From contig JAIXQU010000112.1 of the NCBI GenBank assembly GCA_027485575.1, positions 1 to 64,000 on the forward strand: 64,000 bases of DNA, written 5' to 3'. A program made the translations under genes and the position numbers. This document shows positions 53,931 to 64,000 of this stretch, in pieces. This stretch comes from Cytophagaceae bacterium (lineage in GTDB: Bacteria > Bacteroidota > Bacteroidia > Cytophagales > Flexibacteraceae). Numbering within the stretch: position 1 is the stretch's first letter; every line of letters starts with the position of its first letter. The notes under the pieces are model-generated. The model was not told the DNA's origin and did not search any database. It worked only from the letters and a program-made list of their open reading frames with translations.

Positions 53931-56300
53931 ATGAGCAACCGCAATCTAGTTATCGTAGAGTCACCTGCGAAGGCAAAAACAATTGAAGGATACCTCGGCC
54001 AGGGATTCATTGTTAAGTCCAGCATGGGCCATATCCGTGATTTGGTTAAGGGTGACAAGGCCATTGACGTAGAGAAAAATTTTATCCCGCACTATGAAAT
54101 TTCTGAAGGTAAACACGCCCTTGTCAAAGAATTGGCAGATCTTTCAAAAAAATCGGATATTGTTTGGCTGGCAACTGACGATGACCGCGAGGGAGAATCC
54201 ATTAGTTGGCATTTGAAAGAAGCGCTGGATATAGATGATTCCAAAATAAAAAGAATCGTATTCAGGGAAATTACAAAAAAGGCCATTTTAAAAGCCATTG
54301 AAAATCCCAGAACAATTGATGTTGACCTTGTAAACGCACAGCAGGCCAGAAGGGTTCTGGATAGATTGGTAGGATTTGAAATATCCCCGGTTCTCTGGAA
54401 AAAAATAAAGCCAGGCCTTTCTGCAGGTAGGGTTCAATCTGTAGCCGTTCGGTTGGTGGCAGAAAGAGAAAGAGAAATTGAAAAGTTTAACTCCGAACCG
54501 GTATTTAAAACCCAGGGATTTTTTAAAACCAAAGCGGGGAAAACGCTTCAGGCAGATTTAAACAAAGATTATAAGGCAGAGGAAGACATAGTTTCTTTGA
54601 TGAATGCTTCCATTGGTTCAGATTTTATTGTATCGAATAAAGAAATAAAACCTGCAAAAAGGACACCAGCGGCACCGTTTACTACTTCCACTTTGCAACA
54701 GGAAGCAAGTCGGAAACTTGGTTTTTCTGTAACCAAAACTATGGTTTTGGCCCAAAAGCTTTATGAGGCGGGAAAAATCAGTTACATGAGAACCGATTCA
54801 ACCTCACTTTCAGAAGATTCTTTGGCTGCAGCTGCAGCTCAGATTAAATCTGAGTTTGGAGATAAATATTCCCAAAGAAGGCAGTTTAAAACCAAATCAG
54901 AGTCGGCACAGGAGGCCCATGAAGCCATCCGACCTACAGATTTTGGGGTATCATCAGTGGGTGGAGAAAAAGACGAGCAGAGATTGTACGAGCTCATTTG
55001 GAAAAGAGCAATTGCCTCCCAAATGGCAGATGCTGAACTGGAAAGAACAATCATCACCATTAAGCCCGGAGGGAGCAATTATCAAAAGCTTAACGGAGGA
55101 GAAAAACTTCAGTATCAGGCCACAGGAGAGGTTATCAAGTTTGATGGATTTCTGAAAGTTTATCTGGAAAGTACTGACAATGAAGATGAAAAAGAAGGCG
55201 AGGATGAAAAACTTTTGCCTTTCGTTGAGATAGGGGAGAACCTGGGCTTAGAGCAAATTAAATCGAGACAACGATATTCCAAACCTGAACCCCGTTTTAC
55301 GGAAGCCAGCCTTGTAAAGAAATTGGAGGAAATGGGAATTGGAAGACCAAGTACCTATGCACCAACAGTTTCCACAATTGAAAAAAGGGAATATGTTAAT
55401 AAGGAATGGCGGGAAGGAAAATCCAGGATTTATATTGAGCTGGTTCTCAAAGCAGGGAAAATAGAAAGGCAGGAAAAATCAGAAATATTCGGTGCTGAAA
55501 AAGGAAAGCTATTTCCTACAGATATGGGTTTGATAGTAAATGATTTTCTGACAAACTACTTCAAAGAAATTGTGGATTATGATTTCACTGCAACTGTAGA
55601 ACGGGAATTTGATACCATAGCCAATGGAAAACTAGGATGGCAGGAAATGATTGGTAAATTTTACTTGCCATTCCATAAAACTGTTGAATCCACGGCGAAC
55701 ATTGAAAGAAAGGAAGTTAACGTAGCAAGAGAGATTGGCCTTGATCCCAAAACCGGGCAAAAACTGACAGCGAGATTGGGTCGGTTTGGTCCATATGTTC
55801 AGATTGGAGAACAAGAAGAAGGAGGTCCAAAGCCAGCCTATGCAAGCTTGAAAAAGGAACAAAGGATTGAATCCATAACACTTGAAGAGGCGCTTTCTTT
55901 ATTCGATTTGCCAAGAGAAGTTGGTGAATTTGAAGATCTCAAAATGGTGGTTAACAATGGTCGCTTTGGTCCTTATGTTAAGCATGGTTCAGCTTTTTAC
56001 TCCTTGCAGAAAACGATGGACCCTTACACAATTGATGCCGAAACAGCCATTCAACTCATTGAGGCAAAAAGGAAAGCTGATATTGAAAAGGTAATAAAAA
56101 TATATGAAAGCCGCCCGGATGTAAAAGTTTTAAATGGAAGATGGGGCCCATATATCTCCATTGGAAAAGAGAATGTGAAAATTCCTAAAGGGACAGAAGC
56201 AAAAGATCTGACATTGGAAGATTGTCTTGCCTTGGCTGCGGCTCAGGCAGGTAAGCCTGCTGCAAAAAAACCCGCCGGCAGGTTTGCAAAGAAAAAATAG
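53931..56300 (+). CDS. topA: DNA topoisomerase I
   Basis: NLVIVESPAKAKTIEGYLG, LATDDDREGE, GRVQSVAVRL, ISYMRTDST, GIGRPSTYAPTV; C-terminal repeats GRFGPYV. Confidence 0.98.
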   Translation: MSNRNLVIVESPAKAKTIEGYLGQGFIVKSSMGHIRDLVKGDKAIDVEKNFIPHYEISEGKHALVKELADLSKKSDIVWLATDDDREGESISWHLKEALDIDDSKIKRIVFREITKKAILKAIENPRTIDVDLVNAQQARRVLDRLVGFEISPVLWKKIKPGLSAGRVQSVAVRLVAEREREIEKFNSEPVFKTQGFFKTKAGKTLQADLNKDYKAEEDIVSLMNASIGSDFIVSNKEIKPAKRTPAAPFTTSTLQQEASRKLGFSVTKTMVLAQKLYEAGKISYMRTDSTSLSEDSLAAAAAQIKSEFGDKYSQRRQFKTKSESAQEAHEAIRPTDFGVSSVGGEKDEQRLYELIWKRAIASQMADAELERTIITIKPGGSNYQKLNGGEKLQYQATGEVIKFDGFLKVYLESTDNEDEKEGEDEKLLPFVEIGENLGLEQIKSRQRYSKPEPRFTEASLVKKLEEMGIGRPSTYAPTVSTIEKREYVNKEWREGKSRIYIELVLKAGKIERQEKSEIFGAEKGKLFPTDMGLIVNDFLTNYFKEIVDYDFTATVEREFDTIANGKLGWQEMIGKFYLPFHKTVESTANIERKEVNVAREIGLDPKTGQKLTARLGRFGPYVQIGEQEEGGPKPAYASLKKEQRIESITLEEALSLFDLPREVGEFEDLKMVVNNGRFGPYVKHGSAFYSLQKTMDPYTIDAETAIQLIEAKRKADIEKVIKIYESRPDVKVLNGRWGPYISIGKENVKIPKGTEAKDLTLEDCLALAAAQAGKPAAKKPAGRFAKKK

Positions 56301-56323
56301 ACCATAACGATTGGTGTAAATTC

Positions 56324-56358
56324 AGGCTGGAGAATTTTAATTTTTCAGCCTTTTTTCT
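56324..56358 (+). terminator. intrinsic terminator of topA
   Basis: AGGCTGGAGAA...TTTTTCAGCCT followed by T-rich TTTTTCTTTTT. Confidence 0.82.
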
Positions 56359-56424
56359 TTTTAGAGGATGTTCTTCAAATAAAATTCGACAGGGTGATTT
56401 TGGTTTTTTTGCCCTAATTTGTAC

Positions 56425-58956
56425 ATGTTTCCAAAAAAGATCCGAGCCTGGTTAAAAGCCAGGGGACTAACTCCATTTCCTTTCCAGGAAGAGGTTTGGA
56501 ATGCAATGATGGAAGGGAAAAGTGGCATTCTGAATGCCCCAACCGGAAGCGGAAAAACCTATGCACTATGGCTTGGTGCTTTGGGAAGGCTTTGGCCTGA
56601 AATCGAGAAAAAAGAAAATCTGACTGGAATACAGGTTTTATGGATTACACCCCTACGGTCACTTTCAAAAGACAGTCAGAAATCTCTGCAAACAGCAGCA
56701 GATGAGCTGGAAACAGGCTGGAAAATTGAGCTTAGAAACGGAGATAGCTCCTCTTCGGATAAAGCCAAGCAAAAGAAAAAACCCCCTCAATGCCTCGTCA
56801 TAACTCCGGAAAGCATTCATATTTTATTGAGTCAGAAGGAAAATTCTCATTGGTTTTCGCAGGTTCGTGTAATAGTTGTGGATGAATGGCATGATTTGCT
56901 GGGTTCAAAACGTGGCGTTCAGGTTGAACTTGCAATTTCAAGAATTGCGGGTTTGGTACTTGAGGCAGGATTGGGCCCGCCATTGGTTTGGGGTATTTCT
57001 GCAACGATTCCAAATTTGGACCAGGCCTGCCATGTTTTACTTGGTCAATCTTTTCTGGATAACAAATCTGGCTTTGTGGCAGTAAAATCTGGAATTAAAA
57101 AGGAGATTAGAATTGAAACGCTTTTTCCACAAAGCATAGAAAGATTTCCATGGGGTGGAAGAATGGGGCTTCCCATGCTTCATGAAGTTTTGTCGGTGAT
57201 TTATAAAAGCAAGTCAACCTTGGTTTTTACAAATACCCGTTCCCAAACAGAAGTTTGGTATCAGAATTTATTGCTCTTCGGAGATGATTTGGCAGGAAAT
57301 ATGGCCATTCATCATTCCTCATTAGACCTGGAAATAAGACGTTGGGTGGAAGATTCCTTAAAAGAAAGCAAATTAAAAGTAGTTGTTTGTACTTCAAGCC
57401 TGGACTTAGGTGTTGATTTTGCACCTGTTGACACCATTATCCAAATCGGGAGTCCAAAAGACATTTCCCGAATTTTACAGCGGGCAGGAAGGTCAGGCCA
57501 TGGACCGGGAAGAGAAAGCCTTGTTTATTTTGTTCCTACCCATTCACTTGAATTGGTTGATGCATCGGCACTTCAATATGGCGTTCACAATCAGATAATA
57601 GAAGGAAAACAACCCATCCAGAAGCCTTTGGATGTTTTAATTCAATGGATGGTGACCCTAGCCGTTGGCGATGGACTTGATTTAGAAAGAACCTATAAAG
57701 AGATTGGTCAAACCTATTCTTACAGAAATCTAACCCGGGATGAATGGAATTGGTGTCTGCTGTTTATCACAAAAGGAGGAGAAAGTTTTGGGGCCTATGA
57801 CGAGTTTTTAAAAGTTCATCTTGCGGAAGATGGCTTATACAGGGTCCCAAACAGGCGAACCGCACTTCGCCATCGATTGTCTATTGGAACCATTGTAAGT
57901 AGCGTATCTTTAAAAATAAAATTCCTGGGAGGTGGTTATATTGGGACAGTCGAAGAAGGGTTTTTTACAAAAATGAAACCAACGGATGTATTTTGGTTTG
58001 GTGGAAGGCCGTTGGAAATTATAAGAATTACTGCTGGCGAAGTTCTAGTCAAAAAAGCCTCGAAAGGAAAAGGAAGCATTCCAAGCTGGGGAGGGGGAAG
58101 AATGCCTCTTTCTTCAACCTTTAGCCAATTGCTGAGAATGAAAATGAACGAACTGGCAGAGGGTAAAAATCTGGATAAAGAGCTTTCTGAGTTGGCCCCG
58201 TTGGTGGAAATCCAGAAAATGTGGTCAGTAGTGCCCAGGCAAGATGAATTCCTGATAGAATATTTTAAAACCAAAGAAGGTTGGCACCTTTGTTTTTATC
58301 CATTTGAAGGCAGGTATATTCACGAAATTCTGGCTTCTCTGGTTGCTTTCAGAATAGCCTCGACTCAACCTATCAGCTTTTCCCTTGCCATGAATGACTA
58401 TGGTTTTGAGCTACTTACCGATATTCCTTTTGACATAGAGGAGGTTCTTGGTCTTAATTTGTTTTCCGTTCAGTTTCTTGAACAAGATTTGAAACAATCA
58501 ATCAATGAAGCAGAAATGGCAAGAAGGAAGTTTAGAGATATTGCCACAATTTCGGGTTTAGTTTTTACAGGATATCCAGGAAAAGTTCAGGCAGGAAAAC
58601 ATTTGCAGGCTTCCGCACAATTGATTTACGATGTCCTGGAACAATATGAACCGGACAATTTATTGTTGGCTCAGGCACATAATGAGGTTTTGGATTTTAG
58701 CAGCGAAACCTCCCGGCTGGTCGAAACCCTGGAAAGAATAAACAGCCAAAAAATGATTTTGAAAAAACCTCCGGGACCAACACCCATGTCATTTCCAATT
58801 CTAGTAGACAGACTCAGGGAAAAGCTTAGTTCTGAGAGCCTTGAGGACAGGGTCGAAAAAATTGCAAAGCAATTGGAGGCAGTGGCTGAAGGCAAAGCAT
58901 CAGGTGGCCGAAGAATGGCGAAGAACAAAACAAAAGAGGGACATGAATTGATTTAA
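56425..58956 (+). CDS. Lhr-like, ligase-associated-type DEXH helicase
   Basis: ILNAPTGSGKTYALWL, VIVVDEWHDLLGSKRGVQVELA, STLVFTNTRSQTEVWYQ, AGRSGHGPG; start ATG at 56425. Confidence 0.9.
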   Translation: MFPKKIRAWLKARGLTPFPFQEEVWNAMMEGKSGILNAPTGSGKTYALWLGALGRLWPEIEKKENLTGIQVLWITPLRSLSKDSQKSLQTAADELETGWKIELRNGDSSSSDKAKQKKKPPQCLVITPESIHILLSQKENSHWFSQVRVIVVDEWHDLLGSKRGVQVELAISRIAGLVLEAGLGPPLVWGISATIPNLDQACHVLLGQSFLDNKSGFVAVKSGIKKEIRIETLFPQSIERFPWGGRMGLPMLHEVLSVIYKSKSTLVFTNTRSQTEVWYQNLLLFGDDLAGNMAIHHSSLDLEIRRWVEDSLKESKLKVVVCTSSLDLGVDFAPVDTIIQIGSPKDISRILQRAGRSGHGPGRESLVYFVPTHSLELVDASALQYGVHNQIIEGKQPIQKPLDVLIQWMVTLAVGDGLDLERTYKEIGQTYSYRNLTRDEWNWCLLFITKGGESFGAYDEFLKVHLAEDGLYRVPNRRTALRHRLSIGTIVSSVSLKIKFLGGGYIGTVEEGFFTKMKPTDVFWFGGRPLEIIRITAGEVLVKKASKGKGSIPSWGGGRMPLSSTFSQLLRMKMNELAEGKNLDKELSELAPLVEIQKMWSVVPRQDEFLIEYFKTKEGWHLCFYPFEGRYIHEILASLVAFRIASTQPISFSLAMNDYGFELLTDIPFDIEEVLGLNLFSVQFLEQDLKQSINEAEMARRKFRDIATISGLVFTGYPGKVQAGKHLQASAQLIYDVLEQYEPDNLLLAQAHNEVLDFSSETSRLVETLERINSQKMILKKPPGPTPMSFPILVDRLREKLSSESLEDRVEKIAKQLEAVAEGKASGGRRMAKNKTKEGHELI

Positions 58957-59078
58957 TCTTTCATCAAATGTCAAATCCAGGCGCTGTCCGTTTTTTAAAA
59001 CAATCGTATATCTGGAAATGCATTCCAATGCATAACGAAAAATCATTTCATTAGCTTTGCAACCAGTAGTTCTGATAA

Positions 59079-59873
59079 ATGGAAAGATATTCGCTGATTA
59101 GCAAGCATTTAGATAGGGAAGTTTTTTTAGATATTGTCAAGCCTGAAGCCAATCAGGTAGTTGGGCAAAATTTAAAATTACTCATCCTTAATGATGGACA
59201 GGATGCAGAAGCATACCAGCTGAATTCAGTTATGAAAGAGGCAGCTGTTACAGGAATAATTGGTCCAACCCTTGCCGTTGCCGTTCATGTTGGAGAAAGA
59301 AAGCAGGAATACGGAGTTTCCAATATGCCGGATTTTGCAAAAAGAGGTGCAAAGGCATCGCTATATGCCAATTTCATCAAATTTGAACTTTTGCCCTGGT
59401 TAGAATCACATTTCCCAATCAGCAGCCATCAAATGGATAGATCGGTTGCCGGTTTTTCTTTGGGAGCCTTGAGCGCTTTTGACATTGCTTGGCATCATCC
59501 AGAAGTTTTTGGTGTTGCCGGCCTGTTTTCGGGCAGTTTTTGGTGGAGGTCTAAATCACTGGAGGATGGATATTTACCTTCTGACCGGATTGCACTCCAA
59601 TTGGTAAACAACACCAAAACCAGGAAAAACCTGAAAATGTGGTTTCAAACAGGTTGGATGGATGAAAGTGCAGACAGGGATTTTGATGGATTGATTGATT
59701 CTATTGGCGATACCATAGATTTGATTCAGGCTCTCAATGCCAATGGCTATGAAAATGGAAAGGAGATCGAGTATGTCGAAGTCGGTAATGGCCACCATAA
59801 CCACAAGACTATGGCCCAGGTTTTCCCCAGATTTTTAAAATGGTGGCAATCAAACAATCAAAACCTGAATTGA
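59079..59873 (+). CDS. esterase D-like alpha/beta hydrolase
   Basis: LLILNDGQDAEAYQL, RSVAGFSLGALSAFDIAWHHPEVFGVAGLFSGSFWW nucleophile elbow, NGHHNHKTM. Confidence 0.9.
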   Translation: MERYSLISKHLDREVFLDIVKPEANQVVGQNLKLLILNDGQDAEAYQLNSVMKEAAVTGIIGPTLAVAVHVGERKQEYGVSNMPDFAKRGAKASLYANFIKFELLPWLESHFPISSHQMDRSVAGFSLGALSAFDIAWHHPEVFGVAGLFSGSFWWRSKSLEDGYLPSDRIALQLVNNTKTRKNLKMWFQTGWMDESADRDFDGLIDSIGDTIDLIQALNANGYENGKEIEYVEVGNGHHNHKTMAQVFPRFLKWWQSNNQNLN

Positions 59874-59874
59874 A

Positions 59875-60246
59875 ATGCAATTAACTCCTGACAATAAAAT
59901 GCGGAAATTTGTTTTGGTTGGAGATAAGGTGCTTATCCAGCCGAAAGCTTTTTCTGATCAAACCAAATCCGGGTTGTATCTGCCTCAAACTGTTGTTGAA
60001 AAAGAGCCAATCCATAGTGGATATGTTTTACAGGTTGGACCAGGTTATGCCATTCCAGCAATGGAAGAAAATGACAGTTGGAAACCCGAAGAAGAACGGC
60101 TCAGGTATATTCCCCTTCAGGCTAAAGAAGGAGACGTGGCACTATTTTTAGCCCGAAATGCATTTGAGGTTTTGTATGAAGGAGAGAAGTATATGATTAT
60201 TCCCCATTCTTCCATTTTGATGTTGGTCCGGGATGAAGACCTTTGA
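59875..60246 (+). CDS. GroES-like co-chaperonin family protein
   Basis: VGDKVLIQPKAFSDQTKSGLYLPQTVVEKEPIHSGYVLQVGPG... Confidence 0.82.
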   Translation: MQLTPDNKMRKFVLVGDKVLIQPKAFSDQTKSGLYLPQTVVEKEPIHSGYVLQVGPGYAIPAMEENDSWKPEEERLRYIPLQAKEGDVALFLARNAFEVLYEGEKYMIIPHSSILMLVRDEDL

Positions 60247-60265
60247 ATTTAAAGCTTGATTTGAT

Positions 60266-60844
60266 ATGGAATTGGTTCCTCCATGGTATGGCCCGACACT
60301 GGAAGATATTTTTAACCTTCGGTTAAATGATGAAATTTCAGTAAATCTGGACACCAGATTTCACCGGGCTGACAAATTTTCACAAATGAAAATCCTTGGC
60401 CCGAATGGGCTGATTTCACTTTCAATTCCTGTAAAAAAACATATCAGCAATAGTCCAATAGGTGAAATAAAAATAGATTATATTCAGAAATGGCAAAATC
60501 AGCATTGGCGATCAATCCAGTCTGGTTATGGCCGATCCCCTTTTTTTGAATATTATGAGAAAGAGCTGAAAGAACTTTTTTATCAGAGCCCGCAATTTTT
60601 AACAGATTTTACCGTTCCCATATTTAGATGGGTTTGTAAACAATATTTTCCAATTAAATATTTTTCAGTCATTTTGGCCGAAAATATGGTAAATTTCCAA
60701 CCAAAAGGCCAGTTACACATGTCTGATAATAAGGATAAACAACTGAAAAATGGGCTTGAAAACTATTCGCAGGTTTTTGGTCAGGAATTTGTTTCAGGAC
60801 TTTCGGTATGGGATGCTTTATTTTGCAAAGGACCAAATTTTTGA
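60266..60844 (+). CDS. WbqC family protein
   Basis: DTRFHRADKFSQMKILGPNGLISLSIPV, WQNQHWRSIQSGYGRSPFFEYYEKEL. Confidence 0.88.
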   Translation: MELVPPWYGPTLEDIFNLRLNDEISVNLDTRFHRADKFSQMKILGPNGLISLSIPVKKHISNSPIGEIKIDYIQKWQNQHWRSIQSGYGRSPFFEYYEKELKELFYQSPQFLTDFTVPIFRWVCKQYFPIKYFSVILAENMVNFQPKGQLHMSDNKDKQLKNGLENYSQVFGQEFVSGLSVWDALFCKGPNF

Positions 60845-60958
60845 AATTGCAAAACTGAATGCGTCTTTTTAACGTTTATTACGTCAGAAATGAAGCTTCG
60901 TTAAGAAGCGATTTAGGAGTATTTTTATTTTTTTATTTACAACAAATAAAAGACATTT

Positions 60959-63505
60959 ATGAAGGCAGATGCTAAGTTTTCGAATCGGGTAAAAGAGGTA
61001 ATATCTCTTTCCCGCGAGGAGGCCCTCAGGTTGGGCCATGAGTATATTGGAGCCGAACATTTGCTTTTGGGGATGATTCGGGAAGGAGAAGGAATTGCCA
61101 TTGCCATTTTACAAAAGCTTGGTATTGTTATGGATGAGCTCAGGGTAACAATAGAGCGAGCCACAAAGAGTACCGCAACGGGCAATGTTAAAAATCTTTC
61201 GAATATTCCATTAACCAAACAAGCAGAAAAGGTATTGAAAATTACATACCTTGAGGCTAGAATTTCTAAATCTGAACTTATTGGGACGGAACATTTATTG
61301 CTCTCTATTTTGAGAGACAATGACAATCTGGCCACTCAGATTTTAAATCGGTTTGATGTGAATTATGAATTGGTAAAAGAAACCCTGGAATATCATTCTA
61401 CATCAACTTCCAGTGCACCTGAATCACCGAAAGCATCATCTGACACAGAAGACGAAGGAGAAGAAAGAGCACAAGGAAACTACGGTGCTCCGGGAAAAGA
61501 CCAAGGTAAACCTGGAGGCGAAAAATCAAGGACGCCGGTCCTGGATAATTTCGGAAGAGATTTGACCAAAATGGCCGAAGATGGCAAACTGGATCCAATT
61601 GTTGGAAGAGAAAAGGAAATTGAAAGGGTTGCCCAGATTTTGTCAAGAAGAAAGAAAAACAATCCAATTCTCATTGGTGAACCAGGGGTTGGAAAAACAG
61701 CCATTGCTGAAGGACTTGCCTTGAGAATAATTCAAAAGAAAGTTTCCCGGGTTTTGTTCAATAAGCGGGTTGTTACTTTAGACCTTGCTTCGCTCGTAGC
61801 TGGGACAAAATACAGAGGCCAGTTTGAAGAGAGAATGAAGGCGGTAATGAGCGAACTTGAAAAGTCGCCCGAGGTCATCCTTTTTATTGATGAAATTCAT
61901 ACCATTGTTGGTGCAGGTGGTGCTTCAGGTTCCCTGGATGCCAGCAATATGTTCAAACCAGCCTTAGCCAGAGGTGACATACAATGTATTGGTGCCACCA
62001 CTTTAGATGAATACAGACAATACATAGAAAAAGATGGCGCCCTTGCCCGTCGGTTTCAAATGGTTTTGGTTGATGCAACTACAGTGGAAGAGACAATCCA
62101 GATCCTGGACAACATCAAGGATAAATACGAAAATCACCACCATGTGAACTATACACAAGAAGCAGTTGAGGCTTGTGTAAAATTATCAGAAAGATATATT
62201 TCTGACAGGTTTCTACCAGATAAAGCCATTGATGTTTTGGATGAGGCTGGAGCCAGAGTTCATATCAACAATATAAATGTACCTGAAGAAATTATCATTC
62301 TTGAAGAGTCAATTGAGAACATTAAGAAGGATAAAAACAGGGTAGTAAAGAGTCAGAAATATGAAGAGGCTGCCTTGTTGAGAGACAAAGAAAAGAAGCT
62401 TCTGGATCAACTGGAGCAGGCAAAAGTACGTTGGGAAGAAGAAACCAAAACCAAAAGGTATACGGTTGAGGAATCCAATATTGCCGAAGTAATTGGTCAG
62501 ATGACAGGCATTCCTGTGAACCGGATCATTAAGTCTGAGGGACAAAAACTCTTGACGATGGCCCAGGATTTGAAAGGTAAAGTAATTGGGCAGGATGAAG
62601 CCATCATTAAATTGACAAAGGCCATTCAAAGGACAAGAGTTGGTCTCAAAGACCCCAACAAACCAATTGGTTCGTTTGTTTTCCTTGGACCTACCGGAGT
62701 TGGAAAAACAGAATTGGCCAAAGTCCTGGCTACCTACCTTTTTGATAAAGACGATTCACTCATCAGAATAGATATGAGTGAGTATATGGAAAAATTCTCT
62801 GTGTCCAGGCTTGTTGGAGCGCCTCCAGGATATGTAGGCTATGAAGAAGGAGGACAGCTCACCGAAAAAATCAGGAGAAAACCTTATTCAGTTATTCTTT
62901 TAGATGAAATTGAAAAGGCACATCCGGATGTATTTAACATTTTGCTTCAGGTGCTTGATGATGGAATTTTAACTGATGGCCTTGGAAGAAGAGTTGATTT
63001 CAGAAATACCATCATCATCATGACTTCTAACATAGGAGCCAGAGATTTAAAAGATTTCGGTACGGGTATCGGATTCAGTACGGCCTCTAAGAGAGAAAAT
63101 GCGGATGAGCAAATGAAAGCTACCATTCAAAGTGCTTTGAGAAAGGCTTTTTCACCTGAGTTTTTGAACAGATTGGATGATGTTATTGTGTTTAACTCTC
63201 TGGAAAGGGAAGATATCCATAAAATCATTGACCTTTCTCTTGCTAAAGTTTTTGAGCGAATTAAGACTTTGGGCTACAAGGTTCAACTTACTGAAAAAGC
63301 CAAAGACTTTCTGGCAATCAAAGGTTATGACAAACAATATGGTGCCAGGCCTTTGAACAGAGCCATTCAAAAATATCTGGAGGACCTTGTTGCCGAAGAA
63401 ATTTTGAAAGGTGAAGTAGCCCAGGATGATGTCATACTTGCTGACCATGAAGAAGGAAAAGATGAGCTTAAAATAAGTGTTGTGAAAAACGAAAGCGCTT
63501 CTTAA
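60959..63505 (+). CDS. clpC: ATP-dependent Clp protease ATP-binding subunit ClpC
   Basis: N-terminal Clp repeats, two AAA modules ([29 protein letters not shown]), UVR-like [14 protein letters not shown]. Confidence 0.96.
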   Translation: MKADAKFSNRVKEVISLSREEALRLGHEYIGAEHLLLGMIREGEGIAIAILQKLGIVMDELRVTIERATKSTATGNVKNLSNIPLTKQAEKVLKITYLEARISKSELIGTEHLLLSILRDNDNLATQILNRFDVNYELVKETLEYHSTSTSSAPESPKASSDTEDEGEERAQGNYGAPGKDQGKPGGEKSRTPVLDNFGRDLTKMAEDGKLDPIVGREKEIERVAQILSRRKKNNPILIGEPGVGKTAIAEGLALRIIQKKVSRVLFNKRVVTLDLASLVAGTKYRGQFEERMKAVMSELEKSPEVILFIDEIHTIVGAGGASGSLDASNMFKPALARGDIQCIGATTLDEYRQYIEKDGALARRFQMVLVDATTVEETIQILDNIKDKYENHHHVNYTQEAVEACVKLSERYISDRFLPDKAIDVLDEAGARVHINNINVPEEIIILEESIENIKKDKNRVVKSQKYEEAALLRDKEKKLLDQLEQAKVRWEEETKTKRYTVEESNIAEVIGQMTGIPVNRIIKSEGQKLLTMAQDLKGKVIGQDEAIIKLTKAIQRTRVGLKDPNKPIGSFVFLGPTGVGKTELAKVLATYLFDKDDSLIRIDMSEYMEKFSVSRLVGAPPGYVGYEEGGQLTEKIRRKPYSVILLDEIEKAHPDVFNILLQVLDDGILTDGLGRRVDFRNTIIIMTSNIGARDLKDFGTGIGFSTASKRENADEQMKATIQSALRKAFSPEFLNRLDDVIVFNSLEREDIHKIIDLSLAKVFERIKTLGYKVQLTEKAKDFLAIKGYDKQYGARPLNRAIQKYLEDLVAEEILKGEVAQDDVILADHEEGKDELKISVVKNESAS

Positions 63506-63519
63506 TCCTGATTTAAAAA

Positions 63520-64000
63520 TTAATTTAAAGAGCCTTCATTAGAAATAGTGGAGGCTTTTTTTGATCTCGGGTGAAACTCCTGGATGACCTGTTTTAGATA
63601 GCCCATATCGAGATGCGTATAAATTTCTGTTGTGGTAATGGATTCATGGCCAAGCATTTCCTGTATCATTCTTAAGTCTGCACCCCCTTCCAGCAAATGG
63701 GTGGCAAAAGAATGCCTGAATGTGTGTGGGCTGATTTTCTTCTTGATCCCTGCCAATTTTCCCAATTGGACCACGATGTTAAAAATTGAAACCCGACTTA
63801 GATTCTTACCCCTTGGATTGAGCAACAAAAAATCTGTAAAAGCTGGGTGAATTCTTTTATGGTCTCTTACATCAGTTTTATATATTCTTATTGCCTGGGT
63901 GGCTTCCTCGCCAATGGGCACAAGTCTTTCCTTATCAGTTTTGCCGATAACACGGATAAATCCAGCCTCGGTGTACAACTGAGAAATCAATAGATTGCTT
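63520..64000 (-). CDS. xerD: tyrosine recombinase XerD (5' part beyond window)
   Basis: [56 protein letters not shown]; reading frame stays open to 64000. Confidence 0.92.
   Translation of the reverse strand, partial: SNLLISQLYTEAGFIRVIGKTDKERLVPIGEEATQAIRIYKTDVRDHKRIHPAFTDFLLLNPRGKNLSRVSIFNIVVQLGKLAGIKKKISPHTFRHSFATHLLEGGADLRMIQEMLGHESITTTEIYTHLDMGYLKQVIQEFHPRSKKASTISNEGSLN
63531..63562 (+). terminator. intrinsic terminator of clpC, inside the convergent xerD ORF
   Basis: AGCCTTCA...TGGAGGCT then TTTTTTT. Confidence 0.8.

Noticed and set aside
1-64000. CRISPR arrays, tRNA or rRNA genes, prophage modules, defence islands
   Set aside because: Looked for by eye on both strands; no regularly spaced direct repeats, cloverleaf genes or phage structural genes recognised.

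Overview
64-kb chromosomal window from a Bacteroidota genome (probably Cytophagales-like). Supporting signs are type IX secretion and gliding genes, TAnnTTTG promoter boxes and AT-rich short intergenic gaps. Most of it is ordinary dense coding sequence: sufE, carA, serS, ctlX-like, lspA, SurA-like PPIases, ybeY, topA, an Lhr-like helicase, clpC and a truncated xerD. The accessory loci of interest are: (i) a compact pterin locus, with a C-x5-HGH PTPS, GTP cyclohydrolase I and a divergent SDR, converging on a membrane fatty-acid-hydroxylase-family protein that strongly resembles tetrahydrobiopterin-dependent alkylglycerol monooxygenase; (ii) a TetR-TolC-MFP-RND efflux operon containing an acyl-carrier-protein-like ORF whose phosphopantetheine serine is replaced by lysine; (iii) a six-gene surface-sugar operon with tandem FdtA-like cupins (one lacking the HAH motif) led by an arginase-fold protein with a degraded metal site; (iv) a 2499-aa T9SS type-B adhesin with PorP/SprF and OmpA/PD40 partners; (v) a TerB-ABCG fusion transporter; (vi) a 181-bp noncoding element with 25-bp imperfect inverted ends. 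No tRNA, rRNA or CRISPR array was recognised. All family assignments come from reading motifs by eye; no database search was run.
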